Part shown: positions 16,411 through 26,195 of the stretch, one piece after another
Layout: every line of letters begins with the position of its first letter
Numbering within the stretch: position 1 is the stretch's first letter
Source: Flavobacteriales bacterium
Lineage (GTDB): Bacteria > Bacteroidota > Bacteroidia > Flavobacteriales_D > Crocinitomicaceae
Assembly: GCA_013373595.1 (NCBI GenBank)
Contig: JABXHO010000010.1
Coordinates: forward strand, 1 to 64,000
DNA: 64,000 nucleotides
Reading direction: 5' to 3'
Notes under the pieces: generated by a model
The model's input: the letters and a program-made list of their open reading frames with translations, nothing else
The model's database searches: none
What the model was told of the DNA's origin: nothing
Program-made: the position numbers and the translations under genes

Positions 16411-18036
16411 ATGCTAGTCAAAACCTATGGCGCAGCCCTATTCGGGGTAGATGCCAAAACCATTACGATTGAAGTAAACATTGCTCAAGGAATTAATTTC
16501 TTCCTTGTTGGATTGCCTGATACAGCAGTGAAAGAATCGCAGCAACGGATCAAGGCGGCGCTCACAAATATTGACTTGAAATATCCTTCTGGAAGAGAGT
16601 TAACCATCAATATGGCTCCCGCCGATTTAAGGAAAGAGGGAGCTACCTTTGATCTTCCCATTGCATTGGGAATTCTCGCTGTCAGCGACCAAGTTGAGTC
16701 AGAAAAATTGGGAAAATATATGATTGTCGGTGAGCTGTCACTTGATGGAAATGTAAAACCGATGAAAGGAATTTTACCCATTGCAATTCGAGCAAAAGAG
16801 GAGGGCTTCGAAGGAATTATCTTACCCAAAGAACATGCACAAGAGGCGGCAATGGTCGAAGAATTGGATGTAATTCCTGTCGAGACGCTAAGGGAAGCTG
16901 TTGATTTTTTCAATGGAACAATCGAAATCGAACCCGTTCAGAAAGTAGAGCGAAATTTGAGTTTAAATGCGGCTCTCTCTTCAATTGATTTCTGCGATGT
17001 GAAGGGGCAAGAGAATTGTAAGCGTGCGTTTGAAATTGCGGCAGCTGGTGGACATAATGTTATTCTGATTGGACCTCCAGGAGCGGGCAAGTCGATGTTG
17101 GCGAAGCGTTTACCAACAATTTTGCCTCCAATGACGCTCGATGAAGCACTCGAAACAACGAAAATTCACTCTGTTGTGGGGAAATTGGGAAAGAATCAAG
17201 GTTTGGTAGAAGAACGTCCGTTTCGTAAACCACATCATACGATTTCTGATGTTGCATTGGTCGGAGGCGGAGGCTATCCTCAACCTGGTGAAATTTCACT
17301 AGCTCATAATGGCGTGTTGTTCTTGGATGAATTGCCCGAATACAAACGTCAAGTTTTGGAAGTCATGCGCCAACCGATGGAAGACCAAATGGTCACGATT
17401 TCCCGTGCGCGCTTCACGATTGATTTCCCCGCAAACTTCGTTTTAATTGCCGCGATGAATCCTTGTCCCTGCGGTTACTACAATCATCCCGACCGTGAAT
17501 GTACGTGTCCAACAGGAACAGTCGAGCGCTACCTGAATAAAGTCTCTGGGCCACTTTTGGATCGTATCGATATCCACATTGAAGTAACGCCTGTTTCGTA
17601 CACAGAGCTTCGGGAAGAACGCTCAGGAGAAACCAGTGAAGTCATTCGAAATCGCGTCAATAGGGCTCGCGAAATCCAACGAAAACGCTTTCAGAGTGAA
17701 TCTGTTGCTCTCGACTCCGCTCGATCAACGGAGGGAACATCAAAAAAATCCGAAACTTGCGGGGTGAGCGGAGTCGAACCCCAAATCCAAAGCACAGCAT
17801 CCAACGCCGACATGTCCTCCAAACAAATCCGCAACTACTGTCAGCTCGATCAAGCTAGTGCCGATATTCTCAAACGTGCGATGGAGAAATTTGGTTTTTC
17901 TGCACGAGCGTATGATCGCATTTTGAAGGTTGCACGAACGATTGCTGATTTAGACGGAGCGAAAGATATAGGAACACGTCACATTGCGGAAGCGGTTCAG
18001 TATCGCAGTTTGGATCGGAAGGAATGGGGTGGGTGA
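16411..18036 (+). CDS. yifB: YifB/ComM-family Mg-chelatase-like AAA+ ATPase with palindromic insertion
   Basis: 541 residues. It has an N-terminal ChlI-like domain (YGAALFGVDAKTITIEV), then an AAA+ module with Walker A GPPGAGKSM near residue 222, Walker B-like VLFLDELPE, and the family Cys motif [16 protein letters not shown]. The C-terminal domain carries FSARAYDRILKVARTIADL. Homologues such as ComM are hexameric helicases that promote branch migration during integration of natural-transformation DNA. Between KRFQS and NADMSSKQ there are about 33 extra residues, encoded by a segment bounded by 12-bp inverted repeats (17711-17722 and 17766-17777) that keeps the frame open. A scrambled yifB fragment lies at 22416-22580. 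Confidence 0.94.
   Translation: MLVKTYGAALFGVDAKTITIEVNIAQGINFFLVGLPDTAVKESQQRIKAALTNIDLKYPSGRELTINMAPADLRKEGATFDLPIALGILAVSDQVESEKLGKYMIVGELSLDGNVKPMKGILPIAIRAKEEGFEGIILPKEHAQEAAMVEELDVIPVETLREAVDFFNGTIEIEPVQKVERNLSLNAALSSIDFCDVKGQENCKRAFEIAAAGGHNVILIGPPGAGKSMLAKRLPTILPPMTLDEALETTKIHSVVGKLGKNQGLVEERPFRKPHHTISDVALVGGGGYPQPGEISLAHNGVLFLDELPEYKRQVLEVMRQPMEDQMVTISRARFTIDFPANFVLIAAMNPCPCGYYNHPDRECTCPTGTVERYLNKVSGPLLDRIDIHIEVTPVSYTELREERSGETSEVIRNRVNRAREIQRKRFQSESVALDSARSTEGTSKKSETCGVSGVEPQIQSTASNADMSSKQIRNYCQLDQASADILKRAMEKFGFSARAYDRILKVARTIADLDGAKDIGTRHIAEAVQYRSLDRKEWGG
17701..17800. repeat. Palindromic element inserted in-frame in yifB
   Basis: TCGACTCCGCTC (17711-17722) and its exact complement GAGCGGAGTCGA (17766-17777) flank a 43-nt loop. 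The block is a multiple of three and adds a low-complexity Ser/Thr-rich stretch where other YifB proteins are short. It looks like a small mobile palindrome tolerated in a surface loop. Confidence 0.65.
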
Positions 18037-18095
18037 ATGATCATTTTTTTACTACAACTGGAAATGTATATCTTCGTAAACAAATTTTCTGAGTT

Positions 18096-21000
18096 ATGCG
18101 TATTTTCTGCTTCTTTGCTTTATTCTTTTTTTTCATTCCATCTGCTTTCACTCAGTTTGGTACGTTCAAGGATATTTCTGGAATAGTCGGATATGCCACT
18201 AATATTGAAGCTTTTGATTTTGACAATGATGGTGATGAGGATGTTTTTGTTACGTTCGTTAAAGAAAAAAAAGTTGTCTACTTTGAGAATAACAATGGAA
18301 CTATTGATACTAATATAAATGTTGTTGGTGAAAATCTTGAAGGACTAAACTCATTAATTTCCACTGACTTGAATAATGATGGTTGGTTGGATATTGTTGT
18401 TGGTCTTAATGGTGATTTCACTTGGTATTCAAATGAATTTGGTATGAATTTCGTTCAACAAGCAATTACTTCAACGGGTAGCGGCTCAGTAGAATTATCT
18501 TCGGTTGATATGGATAATGATGGGGACCAGGATATCTTATTATCTTCTGGTTCGCTTGCTTGGTCTGAAAATAATGGACAAGGAATATTTACTCATCATG
18601 TAATAGATATTAACAGTTACCCAACAGAGTCAGTCTCATTAGATTTTGATTTAGACGGTGACAATGACGTGGTCTCATGTCTTCAAAGTGGAGTTAAAGT
18701 ATACTCGAATGCGGGTAATCAGTCGTTTAGTGTAGTAAGTCAGCCGAATATTCCACCTTCTTATGGTTGGGTAGGTTCTTGTTTTAGTGGTGATGTAGAT
18801 GGTGACGGATTAGTAGATATTATCACGTCAGGTTTAAATGGAATCAGTTGGTTTAGAAACTTGGGGAATTTAGTCTTTGGTGCTCAACAAGTGATTTTAT
18901 CCGCTCCGGGAATTTGGCAAATTAGTGTGGGGGACATTAACGATGATGGAGAAATTGATGTTATCGGGATAGATGATGAGAGTATTTATGTATATACAAA
19001 TAGTTCTGGAACTTTCTCACTTAGCCAAACGTTTCAGTCGAATTCGAAGTGGTTAAGATGTCTTACTCTCTCAGATATTAACAACGATGGCGACTTAGAT
19101 ATTTACCTCGGAGATGCAGTCGACACTAGGATGTCTTGGGTCGAAAATAACGCCAATCTATTGATTCTGGAAAACCAGTTTTGGTCGCAGGAATTTGGTG
19201 TAGTATCGCCTACGGTGGTTAAGACGTGCGATGTTGATAACGATGGTGATTTAGATGTAATCTCGTCTTCTGGATACAACAAGGAATTGGCGTGGTATGA
19301 AAATCAGGGGAATGGGACTTTTAGCGATCAGCAAATAATAAGTGATACAATTTATTCTTTTGACTTATTAGTTGCAGATGTCAACAACGATGGGTATTGC
19401 GATATTATCTGTGAGCATAACGGTTTGACTGTAGTTTGGTTTGAAAACAATGCTGGAATTTCTTTTAATAGCCCTTCGGTAATTGCGCAAAATTTTGATA
19501 ACCTAGTTTCGATGGATATAGGTGACATTGATAATGATGGTGATGTTGATGTACTTTTTGTTAATAACAATTGGTCACCTTCTAATCCGACCTCAGACGT
19601 TGTATGGTATGAAAATTTGGGAGGGGGAACTTGGAGTAGTGAAAATGTTATACTTCAAAACTATTTTACACAAGTGAAAGACGCTGCATTTAGTGATACC
19701 GATCAAGATTCCGATTTGGATGTCATTGTTGCGATTAATGGAATACGATTGTATAAGAATGACTTAGGAGTATTTTCTGCTGATCAATGGCTGGTACCTG
19801 AAGTTACCGATTACATTCATATAATGGATGTTGACGCGGATGGCGCGGACGATATCGTTTTTAGATTAGACGGCAACCCTATGGATTTATTGTGGTCAAG
19901 GAATACAGGTAGTAACGTTTATTCATTACCAATAATCATAACTGATAGTGCTCAAAACAGTTATTCCTCGAAATTACATAGTACAGATATTGATGGTGAT
20001 GGAGATTTAGACTTATTTCTCAGTAGAGAGATAGTAGGCATGATATCATGGTTTGAGAATGAAGGTGGTTCATTTATAAGTGAACATATTGTATGTAGTA
20101 ACCTACCATTTATAACAAATATTGATTCTGGTGATTTAGATGGTGATGGTGATCCAGATCTTGTTGCTGCAAGAAGCGGATTGGAAAGAATTGTCTGGCA
20201 TGAGAATTATTTTAATAGTTCGTTCCAGTTAAAAGGTACATTTTATTTTGATGAAAATCAGAATGCCATTCGAGATAGTTCAGATATGAGTATAGCAGTT
20301 GGCAGCACAACAATTCAACCATTAGGAATCAGTTCTTTTTCATCTAATGGAAACTACATCCATTCAGCCGATTCGGCTACGTACGTTGTATCGTACAGTT
20401 TGATCGACTCGCTATGGGGCTTAACCACCGATTCGCTTACCTACACAAGAACTCTAAATTCTTATACTCCTTTGCATGATAGCTTGGATTTCGGGTTTTA
20501 TCCTGATTCAACTCTTACAGAGGTCTCCGCGGACCTTACTGCGGGTTTTCCAAGATGTAATCAGCTTGTAAATTTCTGGATGTCTGTTACGAACAATGGG
20601 ACGACTTTACCTAGTGGGTTAATGAAACTAGAGCTGGATCCATCTATCAACTATATATCTGCACAGGTTCCGCTTGATTCAATTGTTGGAAATTCTCTTT
20701 ATTGGAGTTTTGATAGTCTGTTCTTCTACTCGTCACAGGTAAATAATATAGTTGTAGAAATGCCAAACTTCCAGAGTGTTAATGATACGTTGATATCTGC
20801 TTTGACCATTTATCATATAGATTCGTTAGGAGCCCTTGTAGAGTCTTCAACAGATACATTGTCACAAATCCTGGTATGTGCTTATGATCCAAATGATAAA
20901 ACTGTAACTCCCGAAGGTAGTGGAGAAGAAGGGTTTATTTCAATAAATGGGGATTTGGAATATTTAATTCGATTTCAAAATACTGGAACAGATACTGCCT

Positions 21001-22010
21001 TCAATGTGAAGATTCAAGATAATATTGATTTAAATTTAGATATCAATACTATTACATCAATTTCAGCAAGTCACCCTTTCATTTTACAGATTGAACCTGA
21101 TAGAGATGTGATTTTTAATTTTGATAATATTCAACTTCCTGATAGCACAACGAACGAACTCGGAAGTCAAGGGTTTATTAAGTTTAAAGTGAGCCAGTTG
21201 GATAATTTAGTTCCTCTTACTGAAATTAGGAATTTTGCGGAGATTTATTTCGACTATAATCCGCCCATCATTACAAACGATGTTCTCAACACCATAGAGT
21301 GTAATGATATTCTATTACCTGAAGTATTTTTATTAGATACAGTTTTGACATCTACGTATGCAGATTCTTCGTATTTGTTTCATTGGTTTCGAAACGATAC
21401 CATATTGTTAGGTGGTAGTGAAGAGTTTTATCATCCTATTCAAAATGGAAATTACTCTATCCAAATCGAGGATGCTTACGGTTGTTTGTACGATTCTGAG
21501 GATTACTATTTTGGGTGTGTAGGAGTAACTTCACCCTTGGTGAGTTTTATAAACGATTCGATTTTTATTGAATTACCTGGAAGTTATGGATATCAGTGGT
21601 TCTTGAATGATACTGCTATCATTGGCGCAACTGATTTTTACCATCTTCCTAATATCAATGGATCTTACAGTGCCACTCTTATGGATTCGAACAACTGTGT
21701 TTTGCAGTCTGATTACCATATCTATAATTCGGCTTCCTTAGTTGCGGATGAAAGTCTATTTGTACAAGCTAACATTTACCCAAATCCATTCGATGAGGTA
21801 GTGTATATTCAACTTATGTCGCAACAACTAGAGGAAAAGGTTGATCTAATTGTTCTAGATAATCTGGGAAAAGAGGTGAAAACTTTGTTTGATATTTCTG
21901 ATTCATTAATAAAAATTCGAAAATCTGATATTGGTACAGGGGTTTTTCATATTTATTTGCGCGAAAGTTCAGGAGTACTTAATCCATTGGGGAAATTGGT
22001 CTCATATTAA
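18096..22010 (+). CDS. Large FG-GAP/VCBS-repeat surface protein with T9SS tail
   Basis: A 1304-residue protein with signal peptide MRIFCFFALFFFFIPSAFTQ. Residues ~25-700 contain about a dozen FG-GAP/VCBS repeats with Ca-binding loops (FDFDNDGDEDVFV, DVDNDGDLDVIS, DLDGDGDPDLVA), forming a beta-propeller. Then comes a ~130-residue beta domain, followed by a domain of the type found before T9SS tails (AYDPNDKTVTPEG ... YLIRFQNTGTDTAFNVKI ... AEIYFDYNPPIITN). The sorting domain begins at ANIYPNPFDEVVYI. It is probably displayed on the cell surface or secreted, binding Ca2+ and possibly glycans. No catalytic domain is evident. A TATCTTCG element upstream is a weak -7 candidate. Confidence 0.92.
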   Translation: MRIFCFFALFFFFIPSAFTQFGTFKDISGIVGYATNIEAFDFDNDGDEDVFVTFVKEKKVVYFENNNGTIDTNINVVGENLEGLNSLISTDLNNDGWLDIVVGLNGDFTWYSNEFGMNFVQQAITSTGSGSVELSSVDMDNDGDQDILLSSGSLAWSENNGQGIFTHHVIDINSYPTESVSLDFDLDGDNDVVSCLQSGVKVYSNAGNQSFSVVSQPNIPPSYGWVGSCFSGDVDGDGLVDIITSGLNGISWFRNLGNLVFGAQQVILSAPGIWQISVGDINDDGEIDVIGIDDESIYVYTNSSGTFSLSQTFQSNSKWLRCLTLSDINNDGDLDIYLGDAVDTRMSWVENNANLLILENQFWSQEFGVVSPTVVKTCDVDNDGDLDVISSSGYNKELAWYENQGNGTFSDQQIISDTIYSFDLLVADVNNDGYCDIICEHNGLTVVWFENNAGISFNSPSVIAQNFDNLVSMDIGDIDNDGDVDVLFVNNNWSPSNPTSDVVWYENLGGGTWSSENVILQNYFTQVKDAAFSDTDQDSDLDVIVAINGIRLYKNDLGVFSADQWLVPEVTDYIHIMDVDADGADDIVFRLDGNPMDLLWSRNTGSNVYSLPIIITDSAQNSYSSKLHSTDIDGDGDLDLFLSREIVGMISWFENEGGSFISEHIVCSNLPFITNIDSGDLDGDGDPDLVAARSGLERIVWHENYFNSSFQLKGTFYFDENQNAIRDSSDMSIAVGSTTIQPLGISSFSSNGNYIHSADSATYVVSYSLIDSLWGLTTDSLTYTRTLNSYTPLHDSLDFGFYPDSTLTEVSADLTAGFPRCNQLVNFWMSVTNNGTTLPSGLMKLELDPSINYISAQVPLDSIVGNSLYWSFDSLFFYSSQVNNIVVEMPNFQSVNDTLISALTIYHIDSLGALVESSTDTLSQILVCAYDPNDKTVTPEGSGEEGFISINGDLEYLIRFQNTGTDTAFNVKIQDNIDLNLDINTITSISASHPFILQIEPDRDVIFNFDNIQLPDSTTNELGSQGFIKFKVSQLDNLVPLTEIRNFAEIYFDYNPPIITNDVLNTIECNDILLPEVFLLDTVLTSTYADSSYLFHWFRNDTILLGGSEEFYHPIQNGNYSIQIEDAYGCLYDSEDYYFGCVGVTSPLVSFINDSIFIELPGSYGYQWFLNDTAIIGATDFYHLPNINGSYSATLMDSNNCVLQSDYHIYNSASLVADESLFVQANIYPNPFDEVVYIQLMSQQLEEKVDLIVLDNLGKEVKTLFDISDSLIKIRKSDIGTGVFHIYLRESSGVLNPLGKLVSY

Positions 22011-22123
22011 CTTGTTTTACGTGTAAATCATTCATAGATATAAATAATAGTATTGAATTACTCTTTTTTATTCTTCCCATCTATGAGTTTTCTTAGCTAG
22101 TTCTTTCCTCGAACAGCTATTCA

Positions 22124-22382
22124 CTAATAAATGTTGTTAATCCGTTTAGAAAGTGTTGTCCCTGCCGAATCATAAAGTGGAGTATATCCTAAGTACTCAA
22201 TTATTTTCGGATTAAATCTTGCCTGAGGTTGAAAGCGATTCAACTCCCAATTGATCAAAGAATCAGTTCTCGTTAGCCCTAACAAATGGGTGACGCATGG
22301 TTGGGATTCGTTGCGGTCAATCTTAGCTTTTCGCAAATGCTCTTCCAAAGTGTTACATTCCTCAATTGTCCTTTTTTTAGGC
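22124..22382 (-). pseudogene. Decayed XRE-type HTH gene remnant
   Basis: The minus-strand frame reads [20 protein letters not shown] and then IDRNESQP...TNWELNR-like residues ([14 protein letters not shown]) and KIIEYLGYTPL. This matches the small HTH proteins of Bacteroidota whose consensus is TLGEHIRKxRxDxxxxQxxVA...WExxRxxPxxxxxPxIIxFLGYxP. A stop sits directly before PPKKRT and no ATG or normal N-terminus remains. The helix-turn-helix core is altered ([14 protein letters not shown]), and the C-terminus ends early. I take it as a broken gene. Confidence 0.6.
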
Positions 22383-22415
22383 GGTCAAGGGGCTTTTAGG
22401 GGGAGTGAAAGGGTC

Positions 22416-22580
22416 ATGAATCCTTGTCCATGCGGCTACTACAATCACCCTGATCGAGAATGCACTTGTCCAACAGGAACCGTTGAACGAACGATTGCTG
22501 ATTTGGATAAGGCTGCGAATATTGAGACACGTCACATTGCGGAAGCGGTTCAGTATCGCAGTTTGGATCGACTTCTCTAA
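22416..22580 (+). pseudogene. Chimeric internal-deletion fragment of yifB
   Basis: It encodes [25 protein letters not shown] joined directly to [27 protein letters not shown]. These are two stretches of YifB that lie about 135 residues apart in the intact gene. The 5' part differs from the intact gene almost only at synonymous third positions. The last 44 nt (22527-22570) are identical to 17974-18017. The deletion junction falls at similar CGAACG/CGAGCG sequence. The AAA+ core is missing, so it cannot be functional. Confidence 0.85.
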
Positions 22581-22588
22581 AAAAAGAC

Positions 22589-25159
22589 TTAAAAAAACGT
22601 GGACAACTCTTCAATCATCGTCAAATCACTCGAAATAATGTGATCGTAATAATTCAGATTACTCCCACTCAACTGACGCGATAAAACGGGTTCATAAGAA
22701 TCCCAATCTTGGAAAAATCCTTTCTTACCTTCGGTCTTTTTAAGAATCTGGGTATTATGTTTATCGAGAAAGGCCATGAGCTCTGCGCGGAAGTTTCCTT
22801 GTGGAAGATCACAAAACTTTCCGTCGATCACCTGCTCGACGTCGGCAATGGATATTTTGTGCGGTAACACAATGCGATTGTAGTTCAAGTGGTCATACTT
22901 CGAGGTGTAATTGCATAGAAAATCGTCCAGGTATCCTGGAATTTTATTCAAACTCAAACCTGTTTGAAGATTTGCTCCTATTGAAGACTTTTCATTCTCA
23001 TCAATAAAGAAGTCTTTCCTTCCAGTAGACTCAAGAAATTCTTCAAATAGCAATTCGGCATATCCACTTTTACTGTTGTCAATATCGAGGAACACGATGG
23101 TTTTGCCCTTGAGTAGTTTGAGGTCGTTTAGATAAAGGAACATGTCCCAGCATCCCAATATTCCACTATTGTCGATGGCGCCCGCATCGATAAAATGGCC
23201 AGAACCTTTGATCTTCGCTACAGGACTAAAAATAGGAAAGCGGTTCGTAGTCGAAACTGCTTGCAGGAAAGAGATGGAGCCATCTTTCCCGTTTTCCATT
23301 GTGAGATCCGATAAGTTTTGTGCGTATGGAAAAATTGAATCGAATGCAGGGGTGTTGATGGAGCAGAAAATTCCCCTTCGCCCATTGGTAGCAGCGGTGT
23401 TCATAATCAATGCGGGTAGCGGACGGTTTTCGGTGCTCAGTGTTTCCCAATATTTTCGATAGGTCAAATCTTGAAGGGATAGTGTGCCTTTTGCCTTCAT
23501 GTTTTCCTGATACTTCTTCATTCCGAAATAGGATCGATCACTCGAAGAGGAAAGTTGATTGAAGGGATAAAAAATACGAGCCAAGTCTAATCCAAAAAGC
23601 AAGGAGATATCCACGGAAGCATAGTTGTCATTACGAACCGTGCTGATCACGTTATTCATTTTTCTGGGGCTGTTCCCGAATTCACCGTAAATAGACCCAA
23701 ATAGAGCCAGTCCGAGTGACCCTCCCGATGCTCCAGACATGGCCACGGTTTGATTCATCAGCTTGTTATTCGACATCTCCTGTAACTTATTCAAAACCAT
23801 TAATGTCCACGTATTCGCTTTCAATCCACCTCCATGAGAAGAGATAAAGAAGACGGTATCAGGCATTTCCTGAATGCGTTGTGTGAATTCGGTTAACGAA
23901 ACGCCGTCATTTTTCATATCATCCACTTCGATCACAGCCAATTCGTTCAAATGCGACTCCGTATTCATTCCAACTATAAAGGAAATGGCTAGAACAACCA
24001 TAATGGATGTCGTGAGTTTGAAGCTGAATGAATTCAAGTGTGTCATTTCAATCCCTGCTTCTTTTTGCTTTTGCGAGATGGAATACTTTACGAAATAGTA
24101 CTTAGCCAAGTAGCTAATAATGAAAAAGTAGAAGTAGAGATAAATCATTACGATGACGATACCGTTCGGTAGCAACCAACCGTAAATGCTAGCTAAATTA
24201 AAGTAGAGAATACATACTGCACAAAAGCAGAAAGCAATCGCAAATGCTACCAAATAGTTAGATGATTTCTCAATGTTTCGAATCAGTTTGAGGAAGAAAG
24301 TGGAGTTGCGAAGTCCTTCGTTTTTTAAGGTGCGTAGAACGTGTCTCAATCGTGGACGTACCAGACGAAAGAAAGCAAAATTCAACATCATAGTGAAAAT
24401 GGTCAATAGAAGAAGGATCAGTCCACCAGGGTTGAATAAGTTGTCTTTGAAGATCACCATAATCATTAGTACGAAGGACAGAGAAGAGGAGAAGAAGTAG
24501 TAAACTCCAACACGTCTGTATATCATAGATCGGTCAGCGATACTTGAGTGTAATGGACTCAATTTACGCTTGAAGTAGGCATATGATAAAAGTGCGAATC
24601 CAGCGAAAAAAATAGAACTCCAACGAATGACTTCAATCCAAACAGGATCAAGCGAGTACTGCAGATTGGGGTAATAGGTAGAGAAGATGAAAATCGCCCA
24701 AATCATGTAAACCGAAAGTCCAAGGTATTGGCGAAGAATATTGGCGTATATATCCTTTACGTACCGCTTATCACTGATTGGTTTGTAGGTGTACACGGTC
24801 ACCCATCTCAACCATTTTTGCTTAAACGGATGCTCTTTTCTCCACGATACAAACTTACGACTGTTGTTCAGATTTCCCGCGTAATACGTATAAATGGGGT
24901 AGTGGGAAAGGCTGATTGCAAGTAAGTTGATGAGGACAAAACAAAGGAAAAGTGAAATTCTTCCTGTTTCAATCATTCTCAAAAGCATGGTAAAAGCCTG
25001 CTCCATTTGTGTAAGCAGCAGCAGAATAACCAGCAAAATAATTATGCTGAGAACAGACGCTTTGGTAAAGTTGGTAATGGAATAAAGTGCACGTAGGACG
25101 TAACGAACTCCTCCCTTCGAAGGCAGGAGTACTGGAAGTTGTCTCTTATTAGTGGTCAT
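22589..25159 (-). CDS. Membrane-anchored patatin-like phospholipase
   Basis: An 856-residue protein. The N-terminal half (~30-400) has about nine or ten hydrophobic segments in an unfamiliar membrane domain. The C-terminal half is a patatin-type hydrolase: the oxyanion loop appears in SSHGGGLKANTWT (~440), the nucleophile elbow GASGG with Ser follows about 35 residues later, and FIDAGAIDNSG supplies the catalytic Asp (D-G/A-x). It should hydrolyse phospholipid or other acyl esters at the inner membrane. Soluble patatins such as CapV are CBASS effectors, but no CD-NTase is present and the membrane domain differs. It lies 33 bp downstream of a 304-residue unknown, so the two are probably co-transcribed. 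Confidence 0.85.
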   Translation of the reverse strand: MTTNKRQLPVLLPSKGGVRYVLRALYSITNFTKASVLSIIILLVILLLLTQMEQAFTMLLRMIETGRISLFLCFVLINLLAISLSHYPIYTYYAGNLNNSRKFVSWRKEHPFKQKWLRWVTVYTYKPISDKRYVKDIYANILRQYLGLSVYMIWAIFIFSTYYPNLQYSLDPVWIEVIRWSSIFFAGFALLSYAYFKRKLSPLHSSIADRSMIYRRVGVYYFFSSSLSFVLMIMVIFKDNLFNPGGLILLLLTIFTMMLNFAFFRLVRPRLRHVLRTLKNEGLRNSTFFLKLIRNIEKSSNYLVAFAIAFCFCAVCILYFNLASIYGWLLPNGIVIVMIYLYFYFFIISYLAKYYFVKYSISQKQKEAGIEMTHLNSFSFKLTTSIMVVLAISFIVGMNTESHLNELAVIEVDDMKNDGVSLTEFTQRIQEMPDTVFFISSHGGGLKANTWTLMVLNKLQEMSNNKLMNQTVAMSGASGGSLGLALFGSIYGEFGNSPRKMNNVISTVRNDNYASVDISLLFGLDLARIFYPFNQLSSSSDRSYFGMKKYQENMKAKGTLSLQDLTYRKYWETLSTENRPLPALIMNTAATNGRRGIFCSINTPAFDSIFPYAQNLSDLTMENGKDGSISFLQAVSTTNRFPIFSPVAKIKGSGHFIDAGAIDNSGILGCWDMFLYLNDLKLLKGKTIVFLDIDNSKSGYAELLFEEFLESTGRKDFFIDENEKSSIGANLQTGLSLNKIPGYLDDFLCNYTSKYDHLNYNRIVLPHKISIADVEQVIDGKFCDLPQGNFRAELMAFLDKHNTQILKKTEGKKGFFQDWDSYEPVLSRQLSGSNLNYYDHIISSDLTMIEELSTFF

Positions 25160-25192
25160 TTCGGAATAGTTGGCTACATGTGTTTGTGAGGA

Positions 25193-26107
25193 TCAATCGT
25201 TCTCCTCTTCGTGTTTCGATACAACAAAAGTAATATGATTATACGGAAGTCGATCCAATGAATCGTCGTAAGGTTGAATGAGAGAGCTATCCATGTCATA
25301 GTACCAATCGGACCAACTTAGCATTTGTCGCGGCGCCTGAGCAGCAACGTATGTTCCATTTTTTAGACTAGCAACTTCTGTATTTCCAGCGAAGTCAAAG
25401 CCGAGTCCAATTTCCTGAATGATCTTGCTCTTTTTCTCGTCAATGAGGTATTGCGTAATTCCAGATGCATACCCCGTAACTTGCTTCAACACTGGATTTG
25501 CTCCAGGAATGAGTTCCAACCCTGAGGTGAAAATGCCATTTTCTAGAAAGCGTAGAAATTTTTCTTCGTTTTCATTACTGAGGTAAATTGTATTCAGATA
25601 GAAATCAATTCCGTTATTAGGAACGCGTAAGCCTTTCATGATGGATAATCCACTTTTTCCACCGCCACCTTTGTTTCGAAGGGTGTACTTTTGGGTGTAT
25701 TGAATCGTTTCGTCTTCGGCACTTCCTTCGGGAGCATGTTTTGCTTTAAATTCAAATAGAATCTCATGTTCTCCACCAAAAAATCCAGGGTAGCGCTCAA
25801 CGTAGATATTTCCAATTCGAATATTGATACGTTCACCTTTTAAACTTTTGTCGGCATCCATCGTGAGGGCATTTACAATTGGAATTTTACCGTCCTTTTC
25901 GTTTTCGACATCCAAAAAGCCGTAGGCATGCTCTTTGATTTTCCACACTTGATTGAATTGTCTATCCATTGTTTCGGAAACCAACATCTCCGCTTTTTCT
26001 GGATCTTCTTTTATGATTTGTTTGATTTCTCGGGCTCCTTCTTTATCGCCAATTTTTTTCAAGAATTTCTTCGCTTCGTTTAGGGTTAGATCTGAAATGT
26101 TATTCAT
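25193..26107 (-). CDS. Uncharacterised protein paired with the membrane patatin
   Basis: A 304-residue soluble protein (MNNISDLTLNEAKKFLKKIG) with no signal peptide. Residues 1-55 are helical and charged. The middle (~85-150) is beta-rich with a Gly stretch, NKGGGGKSG. The C-terminal part includes SWSDWYYDMDSSLIQPYDDSLD and ends acidic. I do not recognise a family; the beta region might be C2-like, but that is only an impression. It is the first gene of a likely two-gene operon with the membrane patatin, so it could regulate, activate or present substrate to that lipase. Confidence 0.75.
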   Translation of the reverse strand: MNNISDLTLNEAKKFLKKIGDKEGAREIKQIIKEDPEKAEMLVSETMDRQFNQVWKIKEHAYGFLDVENEKDGKIPIVNALTMDADKSLKGERINIRIGNIYVERYPGFFGGEHEILFEFKAKHAPEGSAEDETIQYTQKYTLRNKGGGGKSGLSIMKGLRVPNNGIDFYLNTIYLSNENEEKFLRFLENGIFTSGLELIPGANPVLKQVTGYASGITQYLIDEKKSKIIQEIGLGFDFAGNTEVASLKNGTYVAAQAPRQMLSWSDWYYDMDSSLIQPYDDSLDRLPYNHITFVVSKHEEEND

Positions 26108-26187
26108 TTTTTCGTTTTAAGTGGGTGTTCATGAATACGACGAACAATATAGGTATTCGCCGCGGAAAATTCCAGTTGAACCTTTCT

Positions 26188-26195
26188 CAAAATTA
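26188..26195 (-). promoter_or_regulatory. Candidate -7 element for the patatin operon
   Basis: CAAAATTA on the plus strand is TAATTTTG on the minus strand, a TAnnTTTG match about 80 bp upstream of the 304-residue gene. It is a motif match only. Confidence 0.3.

Noticed and set aside
22251-22580. A 109-residue intact gene
   Set aside because: The matching part is two joined scraps of yifB; the N-terminal part is antisense to the HTH remnant.
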